DNA of 64,000 nt from Cryptomeria japonica (lineage: Eukaryota > Streptophyta > Pinopsida > Cupressales > Cupressaceae): positions 476,744,900 through 476,808,899 of the forward strand of contig NC_081406.1 of the NCBI RefSeq assembly GCF_030272615.1, read 5' to 3'. Made by a program: the position numbers and the translations under genes. Positions within the stretch are counted from its first letter, which is position 1; every line of letters begins with the position of its first letter. The notes below the pieces were generated by a model. That model saw nothing but the letters and a program-made list of their open reading frames with translations, was not told the origin of the DNA and did no database searches. This document shows, one piece after another, positions 37,317 through 48,598 of the stretch.

Positions 37317-38054
37317 TAGCCCCCACTTTAGCGAGAGTATAAGCATACGCTCATACTTCCGGTAAAGTACAAGGAAACAACATTGAAAGGCTTTCACTAC
37401 GTCAAGGAGGCAAGATACACCAAGCCCCCAGTGGACTAAGGATCTTATGAATTCAATTGACAAAGTAAAAGGGAAGATCATGAGGGAGAACCATGACTGT
37501 CAGTAGTAGGGTTCCCTCACTATGAGTCATGCAAGAAAGATATCAAAAAATTGCAAGGCAAAGCTAAATTTGTCAAGAAATTTTCAAGTATCTTGAAAAG
37601 ATATGAACGGGATGTATGCCCCCCTACGTTAAAGCGATCGCACATGCCTCACCGGGGGTGATTGCTTTAAGGTAGTAATACATATAAGAAATGAGAAAGG
37701 AGCACGTTATCACAAGGATTTAGCGTCCAAGTGTGAGATAAGCCCAAGGATAATAGACACAAAACACAAAGCACAAGGTGACTTCGCTTTCCTTGGGGTC
37801 AATATGTTGTATGATAATTCATGTGTATCATATGTATGTATGCATAATTGTTCTTCATTCCCCAATCAAGGAAGGTCACCTAGAAGAAGGGAACACATGT
37901 GTTTTTTGAGTCAACATGAGAGAGACCAAAAGAGATCTCAATGTTTTGCATCATCCTCAAGTAGACAACACTAAGGACAACAAATAGAAGAATGAGAATA
38001 ACACATAGAAGAAGTAACAAAAGAGAGGAGGAGAGAGTCTGCTATGCTAATGAA
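37317..38054 (-). other. F PPT and 3' non-coding region
   Basis: Minus-strand CTAAAGTGGGGGCTAAA directly precedes the LTR, the same PPT as in E. The remainder has no supported coding. Confidence 0.7.
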
Positions 38055-39896
38055 CTAGTCTAGCACATCATCTACCCCCCGATCTTGCTGATCAATATTT
38101 TGGGAAGGTAGGAAACACGCTAGAGGAGGAACATCCAACACAACAGATGGAGCTATCACAAGATACAAACAAGGGCTATGTTCATACCCTAAACCACGGT
38201 GTTCTTGTCTAGTAGCTAGGATAAGTGCTTTAGAAAATTCGTTAGATAGATGGTTATCAACATATTCATATTCACTATCAGAATGAACATGAGTAATATT
38301 TTCATCATGAATAACATTTTCATCTATATCATCATCAAGATTTATAAAAATAGGATCTTTAACTCGCATAGGATCAAGGCCATCATGCATCTTATGTTTA
38401 GGAGATTTCAGCTCAATCGTCGGCTGAGGAGAAAATGGAATAATACTGGTTGAAGGTGTTTTTGGGGATTGCAAAGTTTGAGAAGCAGCTGCCTGAGCTC
38501 TAAGACGACGCTTTCGTCGGCGTTCACGTGCAGAACGATTTCGTCTAGTCTTAGTAGGGAGTTGCGAAGATTGAGGAAGAGGAATGTTCTCATCCTTATC
38601 ACTTGGGTGTTTAGGTTGTGGTCTCTTAGGTTGAACAATAGGGGAAGAGGAAGGTCTCTTCTCTCCATAAGAGGAAGGAGGAGGAACTGCTCCATATAAG
38701 GGAGGAATATTCGGTTTAGGAAGGAGACCAAGTCCATCATGACGAGGGGGTATAGGTCTACTTTTAGGAAGTTTATTAGATATAGGCATAGTCACTTCCA
38801 TAGGGATGGGTTGGGAATCTTCTTGAGGAAAGACATTAGTTTTAACTTTCAAAGGAAGAACTTCCTTTTCAAGAATGATAGGAATGTCAAGTTTGGGTGT
38901 TCTAGGTTCACTTAGAGATAGGATCATATCTTTTTTCCACTTTTGATAAGATTTGAAAAGATGATCACTTCACGGAGGAAGAGATTGGAATTGTTTAGGC
39001 CAAAAGTAATCAATAGGAATGCTAGAAGTTCTTTCAGCTGGTTTAAAGAGACTATGATTGACAGTAACAACTTCACCATTATGGGGAAATTTCAAACACT
39101 TATGAATAGGAGAAGCAATAGCTTTCATGGAAGATAGCCAAGGATAGCCTAGCTTCACACGAAATTGTTCGGATGATGGAATAATAGCAAAGTCCACATC
39201 AAGGGATTTGTTATGGACCTCAATAGGTAATGTAATAGAACCAATTGCAGGAGAAGAAAATGCATCAAATAATTTCACAACCACATTTGTTTCATCATAG
39301 ATCACTTGATTCAATTGCAAAGTAAAAAGAAATTCTTCAGTAATGATATTAACCATACAAGAAGGATCAATAAGCACTCCATGGCAAGGTGTATTCTTGA
39401 CTTTTGCAACTATATATAAAGGACCATCAGGTGCCCTGATAGTTTCACTGGAATCAAATGTGATGGAAGGTTCTTCAGGGATTTTCTGCTGCTCTACAAA
39501 GTTAATCACATTCGGAGTCATAGACACAAGATCATCAGGTGAGATAGAGGAATCAGTAGTATCAATCGCATTAGAGGTATGAGAAGGCAATGGATCAGTA
39601 AAAATCTTAAGATTTTGGTTAGGAGGAGCTACAGATGTGTTGCCTTTATCATTCACACCAGAAACAGAGATAGTATTATTATCAATCAAATCTTGAATTT
39701 TACCCTTTAAAGCAAAACATTTTTCAGTATCATGCCCAGGATGACGATGAAATTGACAAAAAGATTTGTTATCAAAATAGGGTGAATTAATCTTTGCAGG
39801 ATCTATTTGCCTTATAGGAGGAAGAGTAAGCACATTTTGTTCCAATAACTTATTCATAATACTATGCAATGATTCATTCAAAGGAGTAAACATCAA
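38055..39896 (-). pseudogene. F gag-protease frame with one TGA stop
   Basis: About 613 codons in one frame from ATG 39896, broken only by TGA at 38970-38972. A knuckle-like CCHC-type segment, FCQFHRHPGHDTEKCFALKG, starts at about 39760, and IQDLIDN follows as in element D. A retropepsin-like domain lies at about 39410-39080: GVLIDPSCMVNII where relatives have D(S/G)G, and VKLGYPWLSSM. So the aspartate stays but the next residues are abnormal. The C-terminal third is Pro/Ser/Arg-rich with a basic run, RRNRSARERRRKRRLR, at about 38545-38500. True gag N-terminus missing. Confidence 0.8.
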
Positions 39897-40390
39897 ATAA
39901 TCATATCAAAATCATAGAATCGTATCAAAATCAAAGAAACCTATCGAAATCAAGAATCCCATCAAAATCACATAATCATATGGAAGTCAAATAAACATAT
40001 CGACATCAAAGAATCATACCAAAATCACATAATCATATCGAAATCAAAGAAACATATTGAAATCAAGAATCATATCGAAATCAAGTCTCATATCAAAATC
40101 AAAGTCTCATATCGACATCAAAGAATCATATCAAACTCAAGAACCATATTGACATCAAAGAATCATATTGAAATAAAGAATCATATCGAAATCAAAGAAT
40201 CATATTGAAATCAAGAATCACATCAAAATCAAGAATCATATCGAAATCAAGTCTCATATCAAAATAAAAGTCTTATATCAAAATTAAAGTATCATATCAA
40301 AATCAAAGTCTCATAGCAAAATCAAGCAACATATCAACATCAAGAATCATATCAAATCAAGTATCATATCATAATCAATTGAATCAATCA
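39897..40390. repeat. Tandem array 1, 17-20 bp units, element D 3' region
   Basis: About 26 diverged units of the form TCATATCGAAATCAAAGAA. The same repeat ends the D segment left of E (27605-27643), showing that the E/F block sits within the array. Confidence 0.85.
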
Positions 40391-40740
40391 ATCCAACATG
40401 CATATCAAGTATCCCATCAACAATAACTTTGACCCATATCGAATCAGTTTGACCCATATTGACAAGTTTGACCCATATCGACAAAGTTTGACCCATATCG
40501 ACAAGTTTGACTCATATCGACAACATTTGACCCATCTCAAATTAGTTTGACTCATATCGACAAAGTTTGACCCATATCGACCAGTTTAAACCATATCAAC
40601 AATCAATTTGATTCATACCAGCTATTGAACCATATCGACACTTAACTCATATCAACAATCAAGATCCATACCAACTTGACCTATATCAAATTTGACCCAT
40701 ATCAGCATTTGACTCATATAGAACAATGACTCATACCGAC
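40391..40740. repeat. Tandem array 2, about 19-bp units
   Basis: About 17 units of the form ACCCATATCGACAAGTTTG. It shares the core CATATCGA with array 1 but has a different second half. Confidence 0.85.
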
Positions 40741-41277
40741 CCTAGACCAACTTTTTGATATCTCACATCTCAACAAACGCAATTGACGCATATCAACACA
40801 TCGACAAGGTGCAAAACATCAAGTGGAAATGGGCCCTCGAGGGTTTATATAGCCCATGTTGATGCAGGCGACTGTGGTGCCTTGATGGATGTGTGGGGCA
40901 TGTATGCACTATGCCCACCTAGTCTCTTCATCATTTTAATCTATTCTTTTCAATCAAAAAATTAAAAACTTAAAAAAAAAAATCATTTTTTTTAAATCGT
41001 CCAAAAATTTCAAAAATTGTCGTGCATCACGACACTGCACCGAAAATCGTATTTTTTTTCAATTTATCTCCTAAGGGGCCATATCGACATCAATACCATA
41101 TCAATTCCATATTGACATCAGTTCTATCATCAAATCTCATATCGAATCAATTCTTCATATTAAGGGTTTCATATTGACTATTTTGACGACAACGCCATAT
41201 CAAGAATTTTGGTGACATATCGAGCATTTTTCTTTGAGTCAACATGTGGTCACACGTCGCTTCAAAGAGGGGCAAAA
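40741..41277 (+). other. Element D 3' end with PPT
   Basis: Non-coding; scattered CATATCGA units to about 41220, A/T runs at 40968-41000, a small palindrome GTCGTGCATCACGAC at about 41019. The PPT CAAAGAGGGGCAAAA ends at 41277 next to the LTR. Confidence 0.65.
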
Positions 41278-42127
41278 TATAGACACCTAAAACTTGCACA
41301 ACTAATTAAATGAATTTTATTCATTTAATCATCATTTATCCACCTATTAATTAGACTAAGGTTTAATTAATATCCCTATTCTTCCAATCGACCTATTAAT
41401 CAAATTAAAGATTTGATTAAAATCATTTTCTTTTAGCCTAACCTATTAATTAAACTAAGGTTTGATTAAGTACCCTTTAGCCATTTAATTGAATAAATCG
41501 TATTTATTTAATTAAAACCCCCTTTTTCCCTTTTAATTGAATTTACATTTGATTAAATCCCTCTGCATTTAAAGGAATCATTATTTATTTGTGAATAGTC
41601 CCACTACTTGCAAAATCCTACAAATGCAAGTTGCGCCCCTTTTGGCTAAAATAAATCTTTTATTTAATCTAAAAATGCCTATTTCCCTCCACTTGCATTC
41701 TCCTACATTTTCCATTAGCATGCTAATATTCTTCTAGAACCGCTCATTATCCTAATTATTCCAAAGCCTAACCAATGTTAGTATTTATTCAAATTAAAAA
41801 TACTACACATCTACCCAAAGCCACATGTGACTCACAAGTCACTTCACATGTCCACGTCACCTTTGACCAAGGATTTCTCACACATGTGTGAGGATGCTCT
41901 TCCTCGTAGAGCCACCCTACTCTTTCCCCTTTTGGCCTGTGTGTCATAAACTCTCTTTCACTAGCCCTTACACCTTTCCACAAGTGTTTCCACTTGTCAC
42001 CTCTTGGACTTCCCAAGATTTTCTCACACGTGTGAGCACATTTACCCTTGCACCCACTTCTCCTTGTGACACTTGTCACAATGCTAAGCCTTCAAACCTA
42101 GGACCACATTCTATTAGACAGATCTAA
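41278..42127 (+). repeat. 3' LTR of D, interrupted on the right
   Basis: Starts TATAGACACCTAAAA, one base from TGTAGACACCTAAAA, right after a PPT. The minus strand of solo LTR J starts with the latter. AT-rich, with several (A)TTAATTA(G) runs; no coding. It is cut at about 42127 by G. Confidence 0.65.
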
Positions 42128-42365
42128 TACTGGGAGTAAACCGAGGGGGGGGTGAATCGGTTTACTATTAGAAATCAAAACTATTGCATATCAAAAACCT
42201 TTAAAATGAATCACAAATAAACCAACACAATGAAGGATAAAACATGAAAGCACAGTACACACAACACCAATGCTTTTTACATGAAAATCCTGGTAAAGCA
42301 AAAAACCATTGTGGGAAACCCTACCCACAATCAGATAATACTTCTGCAGTAGTATGTGAAATAAT
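42128..42365 (-). repeat. G: Copia LTR fragment, left part
   Basis: Contains the Copia LTR stem-loop and the CCCACAATCAGATA-type segment seen in other minus-strand Copia LTRs here. Ends at the B2 insertion; ATAAT (42361-42365) is the left TSD of B2. Its true left end is approximate. Confidence 0.6.
42135..42167 (-). promoter_or_regulatory. C-rich-loop stem-loop near LTR end (G)
   Basis: Plus-strand arms AGTAAACCGA and TCGGTTTACT, a perfect 10-bp stem, around a G-run ending GTGAA. Confidence 0.7.
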
Positions 42366-43618
42366 TGTTGCAATAGAAGGAATCCAAGAACACTAAGAGG
42401 GGGGGTTAATCAGTGTTTTGTCGGTGATATAAGATTTTACCTTATTATAACATACACATATAAACCAGTAAATGAAGAAACATATAAGATGAAGTAAATA
42501 AACCAACCAGATGAATGAACACCATAACACACAAAATTTTATACATGGAAAACCTCAAAGAGGAAAAACAACGGTGGGATTTGTGACCCACAATATCAAT
42601 TCACTGGCCATATGAAAGATATTACATAGCATGGGGGTCTGCACATGCAAGAAGGCACAGTGCCTAGAGCACACTACTCAACACAAAAGAGTCTCATTGA
42701 CTACAGGCTTCTGTTGAGATAAAAAAAATAATGGTGAACTCACAAAATGCATCTAAAATGCCAAAAAAGAGTTATGGTTATAGCTCTGTTTTGTACCACT
42801 TCATAAACCCTAAACCCTTTTACCGGTATCTCCTTTACTCAAAGAATTCTCTACAAATTGTCTATTGACCATTGCATGATATTACTTTCTCATACAAATA
42901 ATCTACATTCATATCCTTCGCACCACTTTTCTTCTCCACATTCGTTATATATATTTTCCTATATCAAAATGACCTAATAAACTGACTTATATACCCTTTA
43001 CAAACAATATGCCTTATATCAGCTTACAACACGTTACAAAAGATATTCAATTTTGGCTCTATACAATAATTACAAAATGATTTTACAAATAAAAACTTTT
43101 CCAGATCTTAGACTAATGTCGGCTTCACTGAAGTGTTGGATGTCGATGCCGATATCAATGTCAGTTATGACCCTAATTACTCCAATGTTGGTATCTGTGG
43201 GTATTGTAGATAGGAATCTGGAAATCATCAAAGCAAATATAAACATTAGTCATAGCTCAATCACAAAAGCTCAAATGCAATGATCAATCCTAATTACATC
43301 CAATAGAGATATGAAAACAAGATATTCAAGATTGAAAACTTAAGCAAACCAAATGCAGACTTGAATGTCTCCTTCATGTGACTCCATTGTCCTTCTTTCT
43401 TCTCCAAATAGCTTTGTTGTGGATCTCACCTACAAGTACATACACATGAGATGAAAGCAAGTAGACAAGATAGTAGCACAAGAATACTCGAAGCGTGATT
43501 GATTCGACAAAGTGATTAGTCTTGATTGAAGAAATTCATCCAATTTATAGATAAATTGGAGAAAAGATCAGATTAGCATAAAAATGATTCGAATGGAAAT
43601 TCAAATCAAGAATAGAAA

Positions 43619-43735
43619 AATTATGACATGTGTATGACAAATTGCTATGCAAGGATTTATGACAATTTATGACAATTTATGACAAATTGCTATGCAAACA
43701 ATTTATGACAAATTGCTATGCAAGGATTTATGACA
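43619..43735. repeat. Short tandem repeats in J, first cluster
   Basis: Repeats of ATTTATGACAAATTGCTATG and shorter forms of it. Confidence 0.7.
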
Positions 43736-44154
43736 AGATTTTGAAATAGAAATAGACATTTAGGAATTTAGGAGAAATTAGAAAATTAGGTTAGAAATGA
43801 TGACTTGGAAATTAGGAAATTGATGCAAATTAGGTAAATTAATTAATAATTTCTCATTCATTAATTAATTTACAAAAATAGGAGGAATTAATTAGCCAAT
43901 TAAATAAACATTTAATTGTGACAAGAAGACTTAGGATAAATAAATAAATCATTTAACCTAGAGGGAAAATTACAAACAAGGTTAAATGAATAAATCATAA
44001 AACCTTAGAAGATGAATTAGAAATGCAAGGACGACAATTAGGTCTTGACAAAAGATAATTGATGTCAATTTGATCATGATTTTGAATTGATAAATGATTT
44101 GATTGATAAATGCACCAATTTACGAGGAATAATGACAAATTGATCCAAATTGAC

Positions 44155-44285
44155 ACGATTGAGAAGGACGACGATCGATGACAAATTGATCGCAAAATGA
44201 CAAGACTGAAAATGATAACGCAAAATGACAAGATTGAAAATGATAACGATCGATGACAAATCGATCGCAAAATGACAAGATTGAC
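44155..44285. repeat. Short tandem repeats in J, second cluster
   Basis: Units with CGATCGATGACAAAT and CGCAAAATGACAAGA repeat two to three times. Confidence 0.7.
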
Positions 44286-44666
44286 AAGAGGACAAAACCC
44301 TAATTAGGATTGACGATGTCCAAAATGATGACAAATTAGCACGCACATTGATGCGACAGGATAAGATTGACCAAAATCATGACTGAAGATTGTTGTTGAC
44401 AAGACCAATTTCGAAGGCGAGACAACCGAAGAATGCAGAAGAAGGACTCGATGCTCGCAAATGATAAAGACCAAATGCATGACATAGGAGAAATGTTAAT
44501 GTGACGCAAAAACCCTAAAATGAGACAATGCGCCAATGTTAAAGTATGACTCTGCAAGCGTTGACCATTTTTAGGTGTCTACAGGTATTTGTCGGTATCT
44601 GCCTTCTACATAATCTTTTTTCCATCAATGACAACATATGAATCCAATGAGTATCAATTTCCAACA

Positions 44667-44680
44667 ATCTCCCCCTTTGG
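44667..44680 (-). other. Polypurine tract of B2
   Basis: Minus-strand CCAAAGGGGGAGAT next to the 3' LTR, the same as in H and I. Confidence 0.85.
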
Positions 44681-45008
44681 CATTGATGGCAACACTCATG
44701 TGAAAAATGGATTCCTTGTCCGTTCAAATGAAACTGAAACATGCTCCACCTGAGATGATCGACCACTTTGATTCATATACTCTATGTTTGATATTCTCCC
44801 CCTAGGATTATATACATACTTTCCTTTTCATTTCATTTTTCACATACATATCCTCCCCCTTTGGCATCAATGCCAAAGACCAGTGAAAGAATTGAAAGAA
44901 TTGTTAGGAATCTATGCAAAAGAATGAATAATTATAGATTACTTACTAGAGCTTGACCAATTTCAAGATTTTCAAATAATCTTTCTCTAGTAATTGTATA
45001 TAATTATC

Positions 45009-48000
45009 CTAACCGGTTCTGAATGTTTCAGATATGGATACAAGTTCACTCAGTAAATGTGCAAGTGATTCTTTCTCGGTGACTTCTGTCGGTGTGGGCT
45101 TTTCAAGCATATCCATGCATTCCCTCTTATGTACACCAAGTGAATCCAATCTTAGACTCACCAAACCTCTGAGACTTGTAGCTATCCGAATGATCTTATC
45201 TCCTTCCTTTTCAAAAGAAAAACTTTGGTTCTCCAAAGTCAAAATTTGTCCATCAATAGATGTTGTAAGTGAAGTTAGTCCATCAAAAGAATTAGCAATA
45301 TTAGCAATCTTTTCTTGTAACTCCTTTATCATCTTATCTACATTTGTTGTAAGAATCTCTATATTACAATAGACCCTGTAAATTTTAGTACACTGTTTCA
45401 AAGAATTTTCAATCAGTATAAGTTTTTCTTCAATCTTCCTCTTTTATGTCTCAATAATCTGGTCAAAAGAGGCTTTCTTAGCCAAAGTGAATCTTTCAAG
45501 TGCTTGTCGGTCAGAAATATGTTGTAATGATTGAAAGTTTTTAGAGATGTTCTCTATCAATGCCTTAAGCTTGCCAGAAGGGCTTGCTTCAGTTTCAATC
45601 ATACATTCTAGAATCAGTCTGTGCAAAACTGTTATTGATTGATCTATTATCCCCTTATCTGCAGATCCCTCCTTCATTAGTTTTTGAGTAGTCATCATCA
45701 TTAGCTTTGTGGGACTCATCTATGTGATTGATTTCTTCTCAGCTTGAGAAGTGTCAATTGCCAAAAGTTTTCATGAGGAATCAATTGTCAGTTTATTACT
45801 GGATGTTTGTGCAACTTTACTCTTATCAGTCTCCTTTTCCTTTTCTTTCTTTTCCTTATCCTCTCCTGGTGTATCTCTTTTCTCATCCTCTTTTGCACTG
45901 GTGGCTTTGCCACTTGGTGTAGTATCTGTCACTGTCGGTGGATTAGTATCCACAATATTATCATTATCATGTACATTATCTATTTTACCTTGCTCAAATT
46001 GTACATATGTTGTCTCTATCAGTTTAGCCTATATACTCTCATTAATTTTAGGTTTATCTACCAGTGGAGTCTATGCACACTTATCTAATTGAGAATTATC
46101 TACCGATTCATTCAAAATTTGATCTCAGTTTTCCAAAATTTCTTTTTCTTTGGATCTATCCTGAATGGTGGGAGTTGTTGCCTTAGCAAATTCTTCTTGG
46201 GAAGTAAGGAAATCAGGATTCTTTTGGAAAAATTTAGCCCATCCTTCTCTAGTCTCATTTATTATTTCATTGACTCTACCCATCATTAAGCTTATTTGTC
46301 AGGATATACTGCTAAATATTGTTCTATTTGCAACTTCTATACATCTTTTCATTTCCTCATTAGTTATAGTACAACAAATTCTTAAAAGTTCAACTTCTTT
46401 AATCTCTATGTCCCTCTTGATTGCATCTAATCTCCTTGCATCCAACTTATTATACAAAGATAAAGGAATTTCCTTCAAAATTTCTACCAAAGCCTTCTTA
46501 TATATGTCTAAATATAACAAAATTGCTTCTTCCATTTCATTTTGTTCATTGTCATCTAAATGCTCATAAAAATTTGACACATTCTTCAAAATTCCATCTT
46601 TAGTTACCTCATCAATTAATTTTGCACAAGTCATATTACTAGGCTTCATCTATCTCACTCTTTTTCTTCTTCTTGTCGGGGGTTGCAGGGGTGAATGGAG
46701 TTGGCTTCCTCTTTTGGGTAGGTTTCCTTGTCAGAGGTGTGGATGCAGTTGTCACCTTTCTTACTAGCTTCCTCCTTGGTTCCATCTTCTTCTCTTCTAT
46801 CGGAGGCTTGTCAACTTTCTTCCTCTATACCCTTCTGAACATAAGAGGTTGAGTTTCCTATGTATCAGAGTCAGAAGTGATAGGAGATATGAAGGTTTCT
46901 GGCCTCTTTACCTTTGGAGCACTTTTCACTTCAGTCATTATCGGTTGATCTACTAGTTTAGATCTAGATTCTAGTTCTATATCTATCCTCTGAATTACAT
47001 TATGAACAAAAGCAGACATTTTGTCTATTTTATTTTTCCTCCTTTTCTTATTGAAACAAATTTTAACTTCAAGTGCCTTCTCCTCTATAGTACCAAAGTG
47101 TTCAGTCTTATCATCCAAAGGAGCATCAAGCAGCATTTTTGCATACAGTTCCAGAATTTTGTCATCAACTTCATATCCCAATTCAGTGTCCCATATTGTT
47201 CTCGGTTCCACTACTTCCATGAGAGTCTCATCTATTTTCACCATGAAGCAGATTTCAGTGGAGTATTTCTCCACAATGTGTTTAGAGATTCTCTCCCTCA
47301 ATCTCATGTTCTTTTGGAAAGATTTAAAGAAACTCCATAACTTCTCATCCCTGTTGCTGCCAAGACCGGTGATTGCATCTCTAATCTTCCTGCCTACCAG
47401 AATGTCATGAGCCCATCGTTTCTTTCCCAATCCTGGTAGCTCATTCATGAAATATAGCATCAAACAGACAATAAGGTCACCATACTAGAATGTCCCTTTC
47501 TTAACACTTTTGATTTTTCCTAGGTTTATCATCAATTCACTTCTTAACCATTCACACAAGTCGTATTTTTCATCATTCTTTATCATTTGATATGCAGCAT
47601 GGATATAGGAATTGGCAACAGAGTTTAATCGATTTGATTGTGTTACCTTGTAACTGATGATCATGCTGGCAAATTTTACATCTAAGTCCTTAATGGTGCT
47701 TATCCTCATTGACCTTCCATCATGGGTTGCAGTGGTGAGCTTTTCAACCTTAGTGTTGGAGATCTTCTTCTCGGGTTCCTGCCCGACTTTGGGTGATCTG
47801 GTGACCGCCTGAATTGCTTCTTTGGTGATCATATGAGCTTAGTCCAGCCAAATGAATTCATTATGTACCCTTCTCAAAATATATCTAACCATTTCATCCT
47901 CGAATTCCGGTATATACAGGATTCCGGTTAACCCTAGGTCTTCAATGATTTGGAATTCCGACTTGATTGTTCTGGAGCTGCCCAATATCACAGATTGATA

Positions 48001-48228
48001 CATTCCCTTAATTTCCTCAGTGCCTAAATCCTCCAAAGTGCAATTAATATAAGCCCTGACATCTTCCACATATACTACACCATCGGGAACCCTCAAAAAT
48101 GCGCCAATAGAGTCTTCCTTCATTGCTACTTGAGGAACTTCTTTGAAAACAAGTCTAAGCCTATCCTTAACCTCAACTACAATGGGATTCACAATGAAAG
48201 TAGGAGCAGAGGATGATCTGGATGCCAT
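45009..48228 (-). pseudogene. B2 ORF2: about 1,070-codon protein of unknown function
   Basis: Starts MASRSSSAP at 48228. Domain A (to about 46900) is globular-looking: VPDGVVYVEDVRAYI, IPEFEDEMVRYILRR, WLRSELMINLGKIK, LGSNRDEKLWSFFKSFQKN and HIVEKYSTEICFMVKIDETL. Then come an acidic SDSD motif (about 46860) and a basic KKKKK stretch (about 46675), then a helical region B (YLDIYKKALVEIL, LDARRLDAIKRDI). A charged linker (KEKKEKEKE, about 45860) leads to a coiled-coil tail ending at TAG 45009. Stops include TAA about 47839 (a stop is also present in B1 at this codon). A frameshift lies near 46650. It follows gag as pol normally would, but has no pol motif. Family not recognised. Confidence 0.8.
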
Positions 48229-48598
48229 TTCAAAGAAATACCTAGATAACAACTATCGGTTGAAAGATCTTGATGACTTCTTAGATAATTATTGGAAATC
48301 CCTTTAGAATGTCTTTGCTCTCTTTTGATCGCCTATGATTTGCCTTTGCTTCGCACTAGTTTTATCGAGTGTTGGGTGAGTGAAAATGAGTTGATTTTCC
48401 CTTTTTATCAGTGAGTAAACCCTAATTATTTATTGTCATAAATCCTTAGCGATGTGCCCTACCAGATGTTGGTTTCACAATTTTATGTCGGATAAACCTC
48501 CATCAATGATCAATACCACTCTCTAGATATCTTTCTATATCTCTTCTGGGGAATATGGAGGATTTGCAATGAATTTTTCAACCCCTAAGGTATCTTCC
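48229..48598 (-). other. B2 spacer between gag and ORF2
   Basis: No supported coding; corresponds to 11188-11418 in B1. Confidence 0.5.

Larger units (their letters stand above)
36969..39896 (-). mobile_element. F: truncated Gypsy element with gag-protease, opposite to E
   Basis: Minus-strand LTR start (TGTAGCGTCC at 37316 going left) is preceded by a PPT, then a 3' non-coding part and a gag-protease frame. The 5' half with LTR and PBS is missing: at 39897 the sequence returns to D tandem repeats. No RT. Related to E by LTR start, PPT and shared GGCGCC modules, but the proteins are clearly different. Confidence 0.78.
13653..42127 (+). mobile_element. D: Tat-like Ty3/Gypsy element, nested and decayed
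   Basis: Gag-protease (13653-16252), RT (16445-17792), RNase H (21863-22803), integrase (25270-26390), a long 3' non-coding region with tandem repeats, a PPT and the start of a 3' LTR (41278) follow one another in one orientation. They are separated by K, H and the E/F block. Removing K and H with one TSD copy restores the reading frame exactly. The 5' LTR is not in the window because B1 truncates the visible part at 13652. Lineage: integrase after RT, a second RNase H, a G-patch-like motif after the protease and tandem repeats before the 3' LTR all point to the Tat group. Confidence 0.85.
43205..44583 (-). mobile_element. J: solo LTR (1379 bp) inside the B2 LTR
   Basis: Ends TGTAGATAGG and GTGTCTACA, an inverted TGTAGA/TCTACA pair, with perfect TSDs GGTAT (43200-43204, 44584-44588). 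On the minus strand it starts TGTAGACACCTAAAA, matching the D LTR start, so it is probably Gypsy and minus-oriented. No PBS, PPT or coding. Internal short repeats are noted separately. Confidence 0.9.
42366..44666 (-). repeat. B2 3' LTR, split by solo LTR J
   Basis: Without J and one TSD copy it is 917 bp, as B1's LTR (919 bp). Plus strand TGTTGCAATAG to TTTCCAACA. Confidence 0.88.

Noticed and set aside
28582-37319. Host gene in the GC-rich parts
   Set aside because: All GC-rich segments are LTR modules shared by three E LTRs and by F.
27639-39900. TSD for the E/F block (GAAAT on the left)
   Set aside because: The right side lies in a repeat full of AAAT words and F is truncated there, so a match would not be meaningful.
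45728-46092. Plus-strand frames resembling multi-pass membrane proteins
   Set aside because: Antisense of the Lys/Glu/Asp-rich linker of B2 ORF2.
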